Shown piece by piece: positions 1-9,019 of a stretch of DNA of 64,000 nucleotides. Both the position numbers and the translations under genes were made by a program. The stretch is from assembly GCF_016031625.1 (NCBI RefSeq), contig NZ_JACCHP010000003.1, positions 124,001 through 188,000 on the forward strand. The letters are read 5' to 3'. The notes under the pieces are model-generated. The model was given only the letters and a program-made list of their open reading frames with translations. It did no database searches and had not been told where the DNA came from. The stretch comes from Bradyrhizobium agreste (GTDB taxonomy: Bacteria > Pseudomonadota > Alphaproteobacteria > Rhizobiales > Xanthobacteraceae). How positions within the stretch are numbered: the first letter of the stretch is position 1; each line of letters begins with the position of its first letter.

Positions 1-564
1 ACCTGGGGGCTGGGACTGCTGCTTCGCAAGTGTGTCGAGCTCGGGTTCGGCCGGGGCTATCGCAGCGTGGAGATACCGATCGGCGGCTCAGTGAGCCTCT
101 TTGGTGAGTCCTATCCGGCGTACCGATTGGTGCTGATGGTCGTCGCTGCCTTGGTGCTTGCCAGCCTGTTTGTCTGGTACCGGCGCGCTCCGACCGGTGC
201 CCGGATCCGCGCCATGGTCGGCAATCCCGTGCTCGCGGAGGCCGTCGGCATCCGAACGCGTGAACTGGCGCGTAACACCTTCATCACGGGCACTGCATTG
301 GCAGGTGTTGCCGGCGTCATGGTCGCGCCGCTGACGCCGGTCGAACCGTTCATGGGACTGACCTTCATCGTGAACTCATTCTTCGCACTGGTCGTCGGCG
401 GAATGGGAACGGTAGCCGGGTTATTCGCTGGCGCGACCATCATCGGTGGCCTGCAAAGTGTTTTGTCTGCCGCCGTCAGCCCGACCTCCGCCTATCTCGC
501 TATGCTCCTCATCTCGATCCTCTTCCTTTGGCAGCGACCCCGTGGCTTATTTCCTCGTCCGTAG
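1..564 (+). CDS. LIV-type ABC transporter permease (LivH-like), 5'-truncated by window
   Basis: This is the C-terminal part of an inner-membrane permease of the branched-chain amino acid/amide (HAAT) ABC family. The frame is open from the first base, so the start lies outside the window; a GTG at 67 is only an internal codon. Hydrophobic segments and the ARIRAMVGNPVLAEAVGI stretch match the cytoplasmic coupling loop of LivH. The gene overlaps the next one by 23 bases, indicating translational coupling. The substrate cannot be read from the permease; nearby nitrile genes make an amide or nitrile-derived acid possible, but that is inference. Confidence 0.9.
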   Translation, partial: TWGLGLLLRKCVELGFGRGYRSVEIPIGGSVSLFGESYPAYRLVLMVVAALVLASLFVWYRRAPTGARIRAMVGNPVLAEAVGIRTRELARNTFITGTALAGVAGVMVAPLTPVEPFMGLTFIVNSFFALVVGGMGTVAGLFAGATIIGGLQSVLSAAVSPTSAYLAMLLISILFLWQRPRGLFPRP

Positions 565-2275
565 TCTCCTGATACTGGCGTTCCTGATCCTCATTCCACC
601 CTTGCTGGGTGAGTTCTGGGCCTATCAGCTCGGCCTCTATTTCATCTACGGCCTGGCCGCGTTGGGGATTGGTCTGGCGTGGGGGCAGGCCGGAATTCTG
701 CCGCTTGGGCAGGGAATGTTTGTCGCGATCGCCGCCTACGTCACGGCCCATGGGCTGCTCGCTCTCGGCTCGTCGCCGATCGCTTATCTCGCGCTGCCCG
801 CCGCTTGCGTTCTCGTCGCTGTTCTTGCCTTTGCATTCGCTGCTCTGGTGTTCCGAGGGCGGTTTGAGCAAGGCCCGTCATTCTCGCTGATGACGCTCGC
901 GTTGACGCTGGCAGCATTTCAGGTGGCGAACGGATGGAGCAGGGTCACGGGAGGATTCAATGGACTTCGCAATATTCCAGGCCTTCCCGGCTTGGATGGC
1001 TTTCTCGACCTCTACTATCTCATTGCGATTCTCCTTGGGCTGAGCATTGCTGCCGTCGACTACCTCTTGCACGCGCCAATTGGGGTGTTGTGGCGGGCAA
1101 CCGCCGACAACGAACGCCGGCTCGCTTTTCTCGGTTATGACGTTGCGGTTATCAAGGCTGCGGCGTTTGCGGTAGCATCCGGTCTCGCCGGACTTGCGGG
1201 GGCTCTTTATGCTCCGCAGCAAAACCTCGTGACGCCTGATCTTGCAGGCTTCGCCTTTTCCGGTGACCTCGTAATTTTTGCCGCTGTCGGCGGTCGTGCC
1301 ACCGTGCTCGGCCCTGTGATCGGCGCGATCGTCGTCGGGGTTCTATCGGCCGAGTTGCGTGATCGCTTCCCCTGGTGGGAAATTGGCATCGCCTTGTTCT
1401 TCATCGTCGTCGTTCTTCGCCTTCCCGGCGGACTCATGACACTCTTTGTGCCATTGCGGAGATTATCATTCACGAGGACTGTCACACGCGCCCGATCAGT
1501 AGCCCCCGGCAAGCCGCGCATTGCAACGTCCCTCTCTGTGGCATTTGAGGATGTGCGTGTGCGCGTCGGGGATGTGACCATTCTCGATGGCCTGTCGGTG
1601 CGTACGGGCGAGGAAGCCGTACTCTGCGTTATCGGCCCGAACGGAGCCGGGAAGACCTCGACGCTCAATGTCATGACCGGCATGCTGCCGAGGCGAGGTG
1701 GCAGGATTGTCATTGATGGAGCGGACGTGCTTCGGCCAGAGCCGGCGATCGTTGCAAGTAAGGGAGTGGCCCGTAAATTCCAAACCCCGTCAGTGTTTCC
1801 GAAGTTGACCATCGACGAAAACCTGGCCGTAGCGCTCTGGGCCGGGCGTTGGCGCGGGTTCGACCTGCTTCGATCAGGTCTGTTTGGATGGACCTCGCCG
1901 CTGCTTGAAGAGATGCGCAGGCGCTTCCAATTTCTGGATGATGGAACAAGGCCGGCATCTGCTCTTTCACATGGCGAGCGTCAAATTCTCGAACTCACGA
2001 TGGCGCTGATCACCGAGCCTCGTATGTTGCTGCTGGATGAGCCCTGTGCTGGGCTGTCGCACGAAGAAACCACGGCAGTGATCGACGCGATCCAATGGGC
2101 GCGAGGCGAGCTCAACCTGCGCGTCATCATCATCGAGCACGACATGGAGCTCGTACGCCGCCTCGCCGACCGCGTGGTCGTGCTGCATCAAGGCCGTTTT
2201 CTCGCGGACGGCAGCGTCGAGGAGGTGCAGCGAAATCCGGAAGTTCGGGCGGTCTATGTTGGGGGCTCCCGGTGA
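542..2275 (+). CDS. LIV-type ABC transporter permease-ATPase fusion (LivM-LivG)
   Basis: About 577 residues. Residues 1-300 form a LivM-like permease with many membrane segments, and residues about 330-577 an ABC ATPase with Walker A GPNGAGKTS, signature LSHGERQIL and Walker B MLLLDEP. I chose the GTG at 542 (VAYFLVRSLL) because it overlaps the livH-like end tightly and leaves the permease at normal length; an upstream in-frame start at 446 adds low-complexity sequence read through livH. Fusion of the second permease to the first ATPase is known in rhizobial LIV systems. It probably works with the upstream permease and downstream LivF as one importer. The binding protein is not in the window. 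Confidence 0.88.
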   Translation: MAYFLVRSLLILAFLILIPPLLGEFWAYQLGLYFIYGLAALGIGLAWGQAGILPLGQGMFVAIAAYVTAHGLLALGSSPIAYLALPAACVLVAVLAFAFAALVFRGRFEQGPSFSLMTLALTLAAFQVANGWSRVTGGFNGLRNIPGLPGLDGFLDLYYLIAILLGLSIAAVDYLLHAPIGVLWRATADNERRLAFLGYDVAVIKAAAFAVASGLAGLAGALYAPQQNLVTPDLAGFAFSGDLVIFAAVGGRATVLGPVIGAIVVGVLSAELRDRFPWWEIGIALFFIVVVLRLPGGLMTLFVPLRRLSFTRTVTRARSVAPGKPRIATSLSVAFEDVRVRVGDVTILDGLSVRTGEEAVLCVIGPNGAGKTSTLNVMTGMLPRRGGRIVIDGADVLRPEPAIVASKGVARKFQTPSVFPKLTIDENLAVALWAGRWRGFDLLRSGLFGWTSPLLEEMRRRFQFLDDGTRPASALSHGERQILELTMALITEPRMLLLDEPCAGLSHEETTAVIDAIQWARGELNLRVIIIEHDMELVRRLADRVVVLHQGRFLADGSVEEVQRNPEVRAVYVGGSR

Positions 2276-2967
2276 CAGGCGGCTATTTCGAGATCCAGAA
2301 TATCTCTGGCGGGTATGGGTCAGGACGCGTCGTCCGCGACGTCAGCATTTCGATCGCTCGGGGAGAGGTGGTGTGTCTGCTTGGCCGAAATGGCGTTGGA
2401 AAATCGACCCTTGCGAAGCTCGCGTGCGGATTCCTGCGGCCAATGAGCGGAGCTGTGCAGCTCGCAGGCGTCGAGATCACAGGGAAGCGACCGTCGGAGA
2501 ACCTGACGCTTGGTTTGACTTATTGCCCGCAGGAGAGGGTGGTATTCGATGACCTCACAGTTGCAGAAAACCTGTCACTGATGCGCACCGATCGCCGGCT
2601 CGATGAGTTTGAGCCCTATTTTCGCGCCTTTCCGCGACTCTCCGAACGCCGCGGCCAGTACGCCGGAACACTCTCCGGCGGTGAGAAGAAGCTGTTGTCC
2701 TTTGTGCGCGGTCTCTCTGAGGGATCGGCCATGATGGTCATCGACGAGCCGACCGAGGGGGTTCAGTTCGAGAATGTCGTTCGTATGGCTGAACTCATGC
2801 TCGCGCAAAAGGAAGCCGGGGCATCGTTCCTGGTCGTTGAACAGAACCTGACATTGGTCGATCGGGTGGCTGACCGCATCGTAATCATGGACCACGGAGA
2901 AGTTGCCCTAAGCGCGGCTGCGTCCGAGCTCGATCGACAGCAGATTCTTGCTCACCTAACAGTGTGA
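2272..2967 (+). CDS. LIV-type ABC transporter ATPase (LivF-like)
   Basis: A 231-residue ABC ATPase of LivF size. Walker A is LGRNGVGKST near residue 40, the signature is LSGGEKKLL and Walker B is MMVIDEPTEG. The GTG at 2272 overlaps the TGA of the fusion gene by four bases (GTGA), so I prefer it over the upstream 2095 start that is read inside the previous gene. It ends the first transporter operon; the AraC gene beyond it is convergent. It should be the second ATPase of the importer. Confidence 0.9.
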   Translation: MTGGYFEIQNISGGYGSGRVVRDVSISIARGEVVCLLGRNGVGKSTLAKLACGFLRPMSGAVQLAGVEITGKRPSENLTLGLTYCPQERVVFDDLTVAENLSLMRTDRRLDEFEPYFRAFPRLSERRGQYAGTLSGGEKKLLSFVRGLSEGSAMMVIDEPTEGVQFENVVRMAELMLAQKEAGASFLVVEQNLTLVDRVADRIVIMDHGEVALSAAASELDRQQILAHLTV

Positions 2968-3067
2968 ACCGATTGGGCCCAGCGCGATTGGCACGTAACC
3001 GGCGCTCGAAAGCACAAAGCCGATCTTGCCTTGGGCTCAAGGCGTTACGAACGTCAGCGCTGGGACA

Positions 3068-4063
3068 CTAGGAAAGCATCGCGAGACAATTTCGATAGTC
3101 GCGCGGCGCCACTCCGAACTTGATCCGGAAGGCCTTGCTGAAGTGGCTGAGATCGTTGAACCCGTTGTCCATCGCGATCTGGGAGACGCTCCGGGCGCGC
3201 AAGGCGGGATCCTTCAGTTGTTCGGCGCAGCGATCAAGCCGCCTTGACCATATGTAGCGGGACAACGAGGTTCCCTCGGCTTCGAGCAGCTGGTTGATAT
3301 ATCGCGGCGACAGCTTGAGCTCGGCTGCGATCGTCGCCGGTGTCAGGTCGGGATCGTGAACGTTGCGCTCGACCGTCTCTTTGATCCTCATCAGAGCCAG
3401 GGTCCGATATTCGGTAAGGGAGGGCGCGCTGGATTCGGCCAATTCCGCCAGCAGGGCGAGCAGAAGGTCCTTGAAGTTCTGCGATATCTTGAGGCCGGCC
3501 GCCTGGCTCGTGAGATTGGGCGCCCGATCGATCAGATGCGACAGGTAGCCAAAGACCATCGGCGCGAGCTCTGATCGTTCACTCAAATTGCACGCCGAGA
3601 GACGATTCAGGTGCGGAATCCTGCCGACGCACTGCTCGCGGGGGATCCGAATGCATGCAATTTCAAACGCCTCGTGCGAGGAAAGCTTGTATGGTCTCGT
3701 TGCATCACAAAGCGCGCCGTCGCCGAGCTTGAGCTGCGCCGAGCGACCGTCTTGCTCGGCGACCAGCGAGCCCGACAGCACGAAATTGAAGACTAGTACA
3801 GAGCTGTCCGCGCGGGAGATGCCTGCCGTGCTTCGCTGAGCTACATGAGGCGAAGCCTTGATGCGGCCTAGGTCGAGACCATTGATCGGCGTGCAGTGGA
3901 AGGAAGCATCGAACTGACCTTCGCCGATTAGCCGGTAATCGAGGTCGACGAGATTGCGGCTCACCACGTCGTGCCAATAGTCGAAGCGCTCTCGCGGCGG
4001 AAGGCTCGCCGTCGAGGCGAAGCACGGCTGCATCGCCGCAGCCTTTGTGGCTTCCAGAAGCAT
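3068..4063 (-). CDS. AraC-family transcriptional regulator
   Basis: A 331-residue AraC/XylS-type regulator. Residues about 1-190 look like the AraC-binding-like N domain (RFDYWHDVV, later FNFVLSGSL). The last 100 residues carry two helix-turn-helix motifs (LTPATIAAELKLSPRYINQL and VSQIAMDNGFNDLSHFSKAF), ending with the family FRIKFGVAPRDYR element. It is divergent from the binding-protein-to-nitrilase operon that starts at 4351. AraC regulators such as NitR control nitrilase genes in other bacteria, so control of the adjacent operon is a reasonable inference. The inducer is unknown. Confidence 0.9.
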   Translation of the reverse strand: MLLEATKAAAMQPCFASTASLPPRERFDYWHDVVSRNLVDLDYRLIGEGQFDASFHCTPINGLDLGRIKASPHVAQRSTAGISRADSSVLVFNFVLSGSLVAEQDGRSAQLKLGDGALCDATRPYKLSSHEAFEIACIRIPREQCVGRIPHLNRLSACNLSERSELAPMVFGYLSHLIDRAPNLTSQAAGLKISQNFKDLLLALLAELAESSAPSLTEYRTLALMRIKETVERNVHDPDLTPATIAAELKLSPRYINQLLEAEGTSLSRYIWSRRLDRCAEQLKDPALRARSVSQIAMDNGFNDLSHFSKAFRIKFGVAPRDYRNCLAMLS

Positions 4064-4350
4064 CTCTTGATTCCCCTCGATCCATTACGATGGGGTTCTT
4101 GGGTGCCCCTTCGGCGGTAGATCACTGACAGGATCATCCGTCCGTGTGAAGTTTATTGCTCAATTTCGGAGCCGATCAAGCACGAAATGTGCCAATTTCC
4201 CGGGTTGGCCCGGATTGCTTTCCCGCGGTGCGGGGACCTCGTCTAGCCGTTTCAGACAAGTTTCTGTTCCGTCCGAACCAAGCCGCCTTCGACAGAGCTG
4301 ACCAATGTGGCCCGTCAATTCGGTCAGCATCTTTGCATCGGAGAGCATTC
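4064..4350. promoter_or_regulatory. Divergent intergenic region, AraC regulator / nitrile operon
   Basis: This 287-base gap separates the two divergent starts and must hold both promoters. The open frame that runs through its right part (from 4156) is low in recognisable sequence and lies upstream of the Tat signal, so I treat it as noncoding. I see no clear AraC half-site pair or consensus promoter by eye. The ribosome site GGAGAG lies just ahead of the ATG at 4351. Confidence 0.45.
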
Positions 4351-5664
4351 ATGGCTTCAAAGATTAACTCCAGTCTTGTCCCCGAGACCGGTATTGCCGA
4401 CCCCGCGCGACGCGACTTTCTCAAGGCCGCCGCCGCATTGACGGCGGGGGCGACGCTAGGCTCGACCGGCCGCGCGTGGGCCGCCGCGGACAAGAAGATT
4501 CGCATCGGTTACATCAGTCCGAAGACCGGGCCGTTCGCGCCGTTTGCCGAGGCGGACGACTTCATTCTCGATCAGGTCAGAAAGTCGCTCGCCGGCGGGC
4601 TATCGGTGGGAGGGTCGAAATACGAGGTCGAGATCATCGCGCGCGACGATCAGAGCAGCCCGGATCGGCAGTCCAATCTCGCCGCCGAGCTGATCAACAA
4701 GGAGAACATCGATTTGATGCTCGCGCAGGTCTCGATTGGTCCGGGCGTATCGCAGCAATGTGAGCTTAACGGCGTGCCCTGCATCTCGACGATGGGCCCG
4801 TGGCAGGCGTGGATGTTCCCGATGAAGGGCGACCCGGCCAAGGGCTTCAAGAACGTGTTTCATTTCTTCTGGGGGATCGAGGACATTGCGGCCGTCTATC
4901 TCGACATCTGGAAGGACGCGGACACGAACAAGGTGGTCGGCTCCGTCTTCTCGAATGACGTTCCCGGCAACGCCATGGGCGATTTGAAGCTCGGCATGCC
5001 GGGCGCCTTCGCCAAGGCGGGCTACAAAATTATCGACATCGGCCGCTTCCCGGTGGGGGCCGACGACTTCTCGACCCACATCCAGGCCTTCAAGAAGGAA
5101 GGCGTGGAGATCGTCACCGGCCTGTTCAATCCCCCGGAATGGGCAACCTTCCTGAATCAATCTGCCCAGATGGGATTCAAGCCGAAGGTTTGCACCATCG
5201 CGAAGGCGTTGCTCTTCCCGGGCGGCGTGGCGGCGCTGGGTCCGCGCGCGGAGGGTATGTCCACGGAAATCTGGTGGTTGCCGAGCTACCCGTTCCGCTC
5301 GAGCCTGACCGGGCAAACCGCCACCGAGCTTGCTGCTGCCTACCAGGCGGCCACGAAGCGGGAGTGGACGCAGCCGATCGGCGTCGCGCACGCCTTGTTC
5401 GAGGCCGGCGTACAAGCTTTGAAGGCAAGTGGCGATCCGAAATCCCCCAACAAGCTCGTGGAGGGCCTGCGAAAGCTCAAGACAGATACGGTTATCGGAA
5501 ATCTCGATTTCGGCGCAAGCGGGATCGCCAATGTCTCGAAGATCCGGGTGGTCGGCGGGCAGTGGCATGTCGAGGATGGCGGCAAGCCGCACCTCTACAT
5601 CACCAGCAACAGCACGGCGCCAGAGATCAAGGCCGAGCGCAAGCTCGAGCTCCTGAAGAGCTGA
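4351..5664 (+). CDS. ABC transporter substrate-binding protein, LIV/amide family, Tat-type signal
   Basis: A periplasmic binding protein of the Peripla_BP_6 family, about 437 residues. The ATG at 4351 follows GGAG and gives a signal peptide with a twin-arginine start (RRDFLKAAAAL, residues 18-28) and cleavage after GRAWAA. The mature part begins KKIRIGYISPKTGPFAPFAE, typical of LivK/AmiC-like proteins. It heads an operon with two ATPases, two permeases and a nitrilase, so its ligand may be a nitrile, amide or the derived acid; sequence alone does not say which. Confidence 0.9.
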   Translation: MASKINSSLVPETGIADPARRDFLKAAAALTAGATLGSTGRAWAAADKKIRIGYISPKTGPFAPFAEADDFILDQVRKSLAGGLSVGGSKYEVEIIARDDQSSPDRQSNLAAELINKENIDLMLAQVSIGPGVSQQCELNGVPCISTMGPWQAWMFPMKGDPAKGFKNVFHFFWGIEDIAAVYLDIWKDADTNKVVGSVFSNDVPGNAMGDLKLGMPGAFAKAGYKIIDIGRFPVGADDFSTHIQAFKKEGVEIVTGLFNPPEWATFLNQSAQMGFKPKVCTIAKALLFPGGVAALGPRAEGMSTEIWWLPSYPFRSSLTGQTATELAAAYQAATKREWTQPIGVAHALFEAGVQALKASGDPKSPNKLVEGLRKLKTDTVIGNLDFGASGIANVSKIRVVGGQWHVEDGGKPHLYITSNSTAPEIKAERKLELLKS

Positions 5665-5669
5665 CCGCG

Positions 5670-6419
5670 ATGACCGCGTTGCTCGAACTGCGGGACGTCA
5701 GCAAGTGTTATCGCGACATGGTCGTGATCCCTGGCCTGACGCTTCAGGTTCGGGCAGGCGAATTCGTCGGAGTCATCGGGCCGAACGGAGCGGGTAAGAC
5801 CACCCTGTTCGGCCTGATCTCCGGTAACCTTCGCTGCGATTCCGGCGCGGTTTATTTCGATGGGCAAGACGTCACCGCGTTCGGCGCCGATTCGCGCTGC
5901 CGCGCCGGCGTCGGCAGGACATTCCAGATCCCCCAACCGTTCCAGGGCATGACCGTGTTCGAGAACGCGCTCGTGGCGGCCACCTTCGGGGCTGCTCTGC
6001 ACGGCAGACGAGCCGAGCAGAAGGCACGCGAAGCACTCGTTCGTTGCGGTCTCGAGCGCCTCGGCGACACGACAGCCGGCCGCTTGACCTTGCTCCAGCG
6101 CAAGCGGCTTGAACTGGCCCGGGCACTTGCAACCGAACCCCGGTTGCTGCTGCTCGACGAAGTCGCGGGCGGGCTGACGGACGCGGAGGTCGCAGAGTTG
6201 CTCGAACTCGTCACCGCGATCCACAAAGTCGGGGTGACCGTGATCTGGATCGAGCATCTTGTCCATGCGCTGGTCTCGTCCGCCGATCGCCTGCTCGTGC
6301 TGTCGGAGGGACGATTGCTCGGCGACGGGGCGCCCACCGCGGTCATGAGCAGCCGCGAAGTTCGCGACGTATATCTCGGATCCGATCTCGACGAGCAGGC
6401 GTCCCATGCTGCGCACTGA
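5670..6419 (+). CDS. LIV-type ABC transporter ATPase (LivG-like)
   Basis: A 249-residue ATPase of the second transporter. Walker A is GPNGAGKTT near residues 34-42 and Walker B is LLLLDEVAGGL. The signature segment reads LTLLQRKRLELARAL rather than the usual LSGGQ, a divergence sometimes seen in LivG proteins. The ATG at 5670 lies five bases after the binding-protein stop. The frame stays open upstream to 5139 inside the previous gene, which I discard. It overlaps the next ATPase gene by 14 bases. Confidence 0.9.
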   Translation: MTALLELRDVSKCYRDMVVIPGLTLQVRAGEFVGVIGPNGAGKTTLFGLISGNLRCDSGAVYFDGQDVTAFGADSRCRAGVGRTFQIPQPFQGMTVFENALVAATFGAALHGRRAEQKAREALVRCGLERLGDTTAGRLTLLQRKRLELARALATEPRLLLLDEVAGGLTDAEVAELLELVTAIHKVGVTVIWIEHLVHALVSSADRLLVLSEGRLLGDGAPTAVMSSREVRDVYLGSDLDEQASHAAH

Positions 6420-7098
6420 GCATCTCAATGCCAACTACGGCATGTTTCAGGCCTTGTTCGGCATCAACTTTGCGATCGAACGCGGCGAGGTCGTTTCTCT
6501 GATTGGTGCGAACGGCGCCGGCAAGTCGACGCTGCTTCGTGCCATCGTCGGCTCCGTCCCGGTTGCGGCTCCGAGCGTGCTGCTCGACGGAAAGCCGGTC
6601 GGTGGCTCCGCCGAGATAGATCAGCTGAGCCGTGGAATTGCGCTGGTTCCGGAAGGCCGCCGGCTGTTTCCGAGCCTGACCGTTGAGGAGAATCTGCTTC
6701 TCGCCGCGCGAAACGGCCGTCGAGGCACGTGGACGCCAGATCGTCTCTATAGGGAACTACCGGCTCTCCAGAGATTGCGCGCTCGTCCCGCCACGGCGCT
6801 TTCCGGCGGTCAGCAGCAGCTCGTGGCAGTTGGCCGGGCGCTCGTCACGAACCCCGACTTCCTTCTCTGCGACGAGATATCGCTCGGCCTTTCGCCGGTC
6901 GCGGTCGAGACGGTCTACGAGCTGCTCGGCACCGTCATCGAGGAGGGCATGGCGGTGGTCCTTGTCGAGCAAAATGTGCGTCGCGCGCTCTCCAAATCGT
7001 CCAGGTACTACTGCATGCTGAAGGGAAACGTCGTGCTCGAGGGCATCTCGAAGACAGCCGATTACGCTCGCGTATCGGCCGCGTATTTTGGAGATTGA
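6406..7098 (+). CDS. LIV-type ABC transporter ATPase (LivF-like)
   Basis: A 230-residue LivF-type ATPase. It has Walker A GANGAGKST near residue 36, signature LSGGQQQLVAVGRAL and Walker B FLLCDEISLGL. It starts inside the end of the LivG-like gene, so the two are translationally coupled and likely form the heterodimeric ATPase of the second importer. Nothing in it looks damaged. Confidence 0.92.
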   Translation: MLRTEHLNANYGMFQALFGINFAIERGEVVSLIGANGAGKSTLLRAIVGSVPVAAPSVLLDGKPVGGSAEIDQLSRGIALVPEGRRLFPSLTVEENLLLAARNGRRGTWTPDRLYRELPALQRLRARPATALSGGQQQLVAVGRALVTNPDFLLCDEISLGLSPVAVETVYELLGTVIEEGMAVVLVEQNVRRALSKSSRYYCMLKGNVVLEGISKTADYARVSAAYFGD

Positions 7099-7100
7099 TC

Positions 7101-7967
7101 ATGCAGATCGCGGCGGAAACGTTGTTAAACGGGCTGATGCTGGGAGCACTTTATGCGCTGTTCGGGCTTGGCCTGAGTCTGAGCGTCGGCGTCATGCGCA
7201 TGATCAACATCGCCCATGGCGATCTGATCGTCGTCGGGGCCTATCTGACCAGTGTCGTCATGAGCGAAGCGGGCATCGGTGCCTTGACCGCGTTGCTCGT
7301 GGTCATTCCGGTGATGTTCGCGCTCGGCTGGATCCTTCAGATCATTTTGTTCAATCGTGTCGTCGGAAAAGATGCTTTGGCTCCGCTTCTCCTCACATTC
7401 GGCCTCTCCATCGTCTTGCAGAACGTTCTTCAGGAGATGTTCACTGCCGACACGCGGAGCTTGCAGGCAGGCGATCTGGCCGGTCTCGGGTTCAACGTTC
7501 TTGGCGTTTCCATTGGCGTTCTTCCCTTGCTCTCTGCGCTCGCAAGCATCGCACTGCTCGGTGCGACGCATTGGCTGGTCGGTCACACCCATTTCGGGCG
7601 TCAGGCGCGCGCCGTATCGGATGATCCCGGGACCGCGCGGCTGGTGGGTGTGAATGATCGCCGTCTCTTCGGGATTGTGACCGGGCTCATCTTTTCGATG
7701 ATCGGTGTCGCAGCCGTGCTCTACGCTCTCAGGACGCCCTTCTCGCCAACGGCAGGGCCCGAACGGCTGCTCTATTCGTTCGAAGCAGTCGTGCTTGGTG
7801 GGCTTGGCAATATCTGGGGGACTTTGTTCGGTGGCCTCGTGATCGGCATCGCGCAGCTTTTCGGGGCGAAGATCGCCTCCGGCCTCGGTCCTTTCTTCGG
7901 TCATCTCGCATTCCTCGTGGCTCTGCTCGCTCGTCCCCAGGGGCTGTTCGGAAAGGCGTCGTCATGA
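7101..7967 (+). CDS. LIV-type ABC transporter permease (LivH-like)
   Basis: A 288-residue inner-membrane permease with about eight hydrophobic segments. The opening MQIAAETLLNGLMLGALYAL and the MRMINIAHGDLIVVGAYL segment are hallmarks of LivH. I chose ATG 7101, two bases after the previous stop; a TTG two codons upstream is less likely. The EAA-like loop is ARQARAVSDDPGTARLVG in slightly altered form (GRQARAVSDD). It forms the translocation path with the next gene product. Confidence 0.92.
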   Translation: MQIAAETLLNGLMLGALYALFGLGLSLSVGVMRMINIAHGDLIVVGAYLTSVVMSEAGIGALTALLVVIPVMFALGWILQIILFNRVVGKDALAPLLLTFGLSIVLQNVLQEMFTADTRSLQAGDLAGLGFNVLGVSIGVLPLLSALASIALLGATHWLVGHTHFGRQARAVSDDPGTARLVGVNDRRLFGIVTGLIFSMIGVAAVLYALRTPFSPTAGPERLLYSFEAVVLGGLGNIWGTLFGGLVIGIAQLFGAKIASGLGPFFGHLAFLVALLARPQGLFGKASS

Positions 7968-8998
7968 CCGCGGTCACCGTGTCGAGTGCGAATTTCAGGA
8001 CGGCGTTGGTGCGGATGTCCGTAAGCGCCGGGCTCCTCATTGTGGCTGCGCTTGTAGTTTCGATTCCCTGGCTGTCGACGTTCGCCGTGCAGCGGCTGCT
8101 CGTCGAAGTCTTCACGCTCTTCGCTGTCGCGCTCGCCTGGAATCTGCTGGCAGGCTATGGCGGCCTGGTCGCCATCGGCTTGCACGTCTTTGTAGGCGTA
8201 GGCGCATATTCACTCTTCGCGCTCTCGAACGAGCTACACCTCAACCCGTTTTTACTGCTGCCTGCCGCAGCCGTTTTCGCGGCCGTTTTCGCGGCCGTTT
8301 CAGCTTGGCCGATGTTCCGTCTGAGCGGTGCTTACTTCGCGGTCGGTACATGGGTCCTTGCTGAGATGATGCGGATACTAACGTTGAATTCGCCATCGCT
8401 GGGCGCCGGAGGCGGGATGCCGCTCGAAGCGATGAGCGACATCGATCGGTGGACGCGCAATGCGGGAGTCTACTGGGCCGCGCTGTTGGTCGGTGTCGGA
8501 TCGCTGGTCGTAAGCCGGCAAGTGCTGCGCGGCTCGCTGGGACTTGCGTTGATGAGCGTGCGTGACTCCGAACCTGCCGCGTTGGCAAGTGGCGTTCCGG
8601 TGGCCCGCGCCAAGATCGCGCTTTGGGTGCTGTGCGCCGTCATCTCAGGGCTTGCCGGTGCGGTGTCGTACATGAATACGCTTCAGGTCACGCCGGATGC
8701 CTCTTTCTCGCTGAACTGGACCGCCGCAGCGATCTTCATTGCCGTTCTCGGGGGCATCGGAACGCTGGAGGGCCCAATCGTCGGCACGATCGTCTATTTC
8801 CTGCTTCGCGAGACCTTTGCAGGCTATGGCGCCTGGTACTTCATCGGGGTCGGGCTGCTTGCGATCTTGACCATGGTGACAGCCCCGGGCGGGGCGGTTT
8901 CTCTCATTCCGGAAAAGTGGCGCCTTGATCCGTTCCGAATACGCCGGCGCATGGCCGGATCCGATCTGGACCGATCCGCGTCATTCCCTCAAACCTAA
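7964..8998 (+). CDS. LIV-type ABC transporter permease (LivM-like)
   Basis: A 344-residue permease that overlaps the LivH-like gene by four bases (ATGA). The segment NLLAGYGGLVAIGLHVFVG and the loop LMSVRDSEPAALASG are typical of LivM, and AIFIAVLGGIGTLEGPIVG marks the C-terminal core. It completes the second LIV-type importer. The stop is 21 bases before the nitrilase start, so transport and catabolism are probably co-transcribed. Confidence 0.92.
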   Translation: MTAVTVSSANFRTALVRMSVSAGLLIVAALVVSIPWLSTFAVQRLLVEVFTLFAVALAWNLLAGYGGLVAIGLHVFVGVGAYSLFALSNELHLNPFLLLPAAAVFAAVFAAVSAWPMFRLSGAYFAVGTWVLAEMMRILTLNSPSLGAGGGMPLEAMSDIDRWTRNAGVYWAALLVGVGSLVVSRQVLRGSLGLALMSVRDSEPAALASGVPVARAKIALWVLCAVISGLAGAVSYMNTLQVTPDASFSLNWTAAAIFIAVLGGIGTLEGPIVGTIVYFLLRETFAGYGAWYFIGVGLLAILTMVTAPGGAVSLIPEKWRLDPFRIRRRMAGSDLDRSASFPQT

Positions 8999-9019
8999 AA
9001 CCTTGCTCGGAGAACTCGC

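Noticed and set aside
4156..4350. N-terminal extension of the binding protein read from 4156
   Set aside because: It precedes a proper Tat-type signal peptide that starts at ATG 4351 with a good ribosome site; the extension has no recognisable sequence.
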